Position numbers and translations under genes: made by a program
Origin: Candidatus Fermentibacteraceae bacterium
GTDB lineage: Bacteria; Fermentibacterota; Fermentibacteria; Fermentibacterales; JCC-6
Reading direction: 5' to 3'
Length of the DNA: 7,108 bases
NCBI GenBank assembly: GCA_021162285.1
Contig: JAGGYZ010000089.1
Coordinates: 1 to 7,108, forward strand
The notes under the pieces: model-generated
Databases searched by the model: none
What the model was told of the DNA's origin: nothing
The model's input: the letters and a program-made list of their open reading frames with translations, nothing else
Shown: positions 7,079 to 7,108 of the stretch, in pieces
Numbering within the stretch: the stretch's first letter is position 1
How the letters are laid out: every line of letters starts with the position of its first letter

Positions 7079-7108
7079 AGTTCGAACTTTTTATCGTTGG
7101 GGTCGCCA
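7079..7108. repeat. 30-bp exact direct repeat, copy 2 (cut by window end)
   Basis: This copy is identical to 2368-2397 over all 30 visible bases. Its upstream flank extends the palindrome to 18 perfect bases, AAAAAGTTCGAACTTTTT (7075-7092), where copy 1 has only ten. The match reaches the last base of the window, so the repeat may be longer and may continue as the full structured element. Confidence 0.95.

Noticed and set aside
1..7108. CRISPR array, toxin-antitoxin pair, phage or defence genes
   Set aside because: There are no regularly spaced repeats; the only long exact repeat seen is the two-copy 30-mer. No small gene pair or defence-type motif was seen on either strand.

Overview
The window looks like chromosomal DNA from a Gram-negative, probably uncultured bacterium of the FCB superphylum. 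The main clue is a secreted beta-propeller protein that ends in a type IX secretion (Por)-like sorting domain (SPNPF ... VYDLYGRII ... GCYLVRL). Fermentibacterota/Aegiribacteria-like or related lineages are possible, but this placement is an inference from protein style and not proven. The host part has mixed GC content. The left 1.8 kb is clearly more AT-rich and is a mobile element.

Layout. (1) From 1 to about 1850 lies an insertion sequence of the IS1634/IS4-superfamily type. Its transposase is encoded on the minus strand and runs off the left edge, apparently at or within a few codons of its stop. A perfect TATAAT sits only six bases upstream of its ATG, which suggests a leaderless transcript. 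(2) From 1850 to 2227, on the minus strand, is a short exported, beta-barrel-like protein whose 3' end abuts the IS and looks truncated by it. (3) From 2228 to 2554 is a divergent intergenic region. It holds a highly structured palindromic element (2368-2472), a sigma70-like promoter, and a palindrome just before the next gene. (4) From 2555 to 6829 is a two-gene operon on the plus strand. The first gene encodes a 935-aa secreted multidomain protein with a clan GH-A-like TIM barrel. The second encodes a 485-aa secreted beta-propeller with a C-terminal sorting domain. The ribosome binding site of the second gene overlaps the stop codon of the first, so the two are probably translationally coupled. 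(5) From 6830 to 7108 is noncoding DNA ending in a second, exact copy of the first 30 bases of the structured element; that copy is cut by the window edge.

How the parts may work together. The operon looks like a small secreted or cell-surface carbohydrate-interaction cassette: a putative glycoside hydrolase with Ig-like and jelly-roll-like accessory domains, plus a propeller anchored or exported through a C-terminal signal. No substrate can be assigned. The most unusual signal is the repeated intergenic element at 2368-2472 / 7079-7108, which has nested inverted repeats and brackets the operon. It may be a genome-wide repeat, a shared cis-regulatory site, or a structured RNA.
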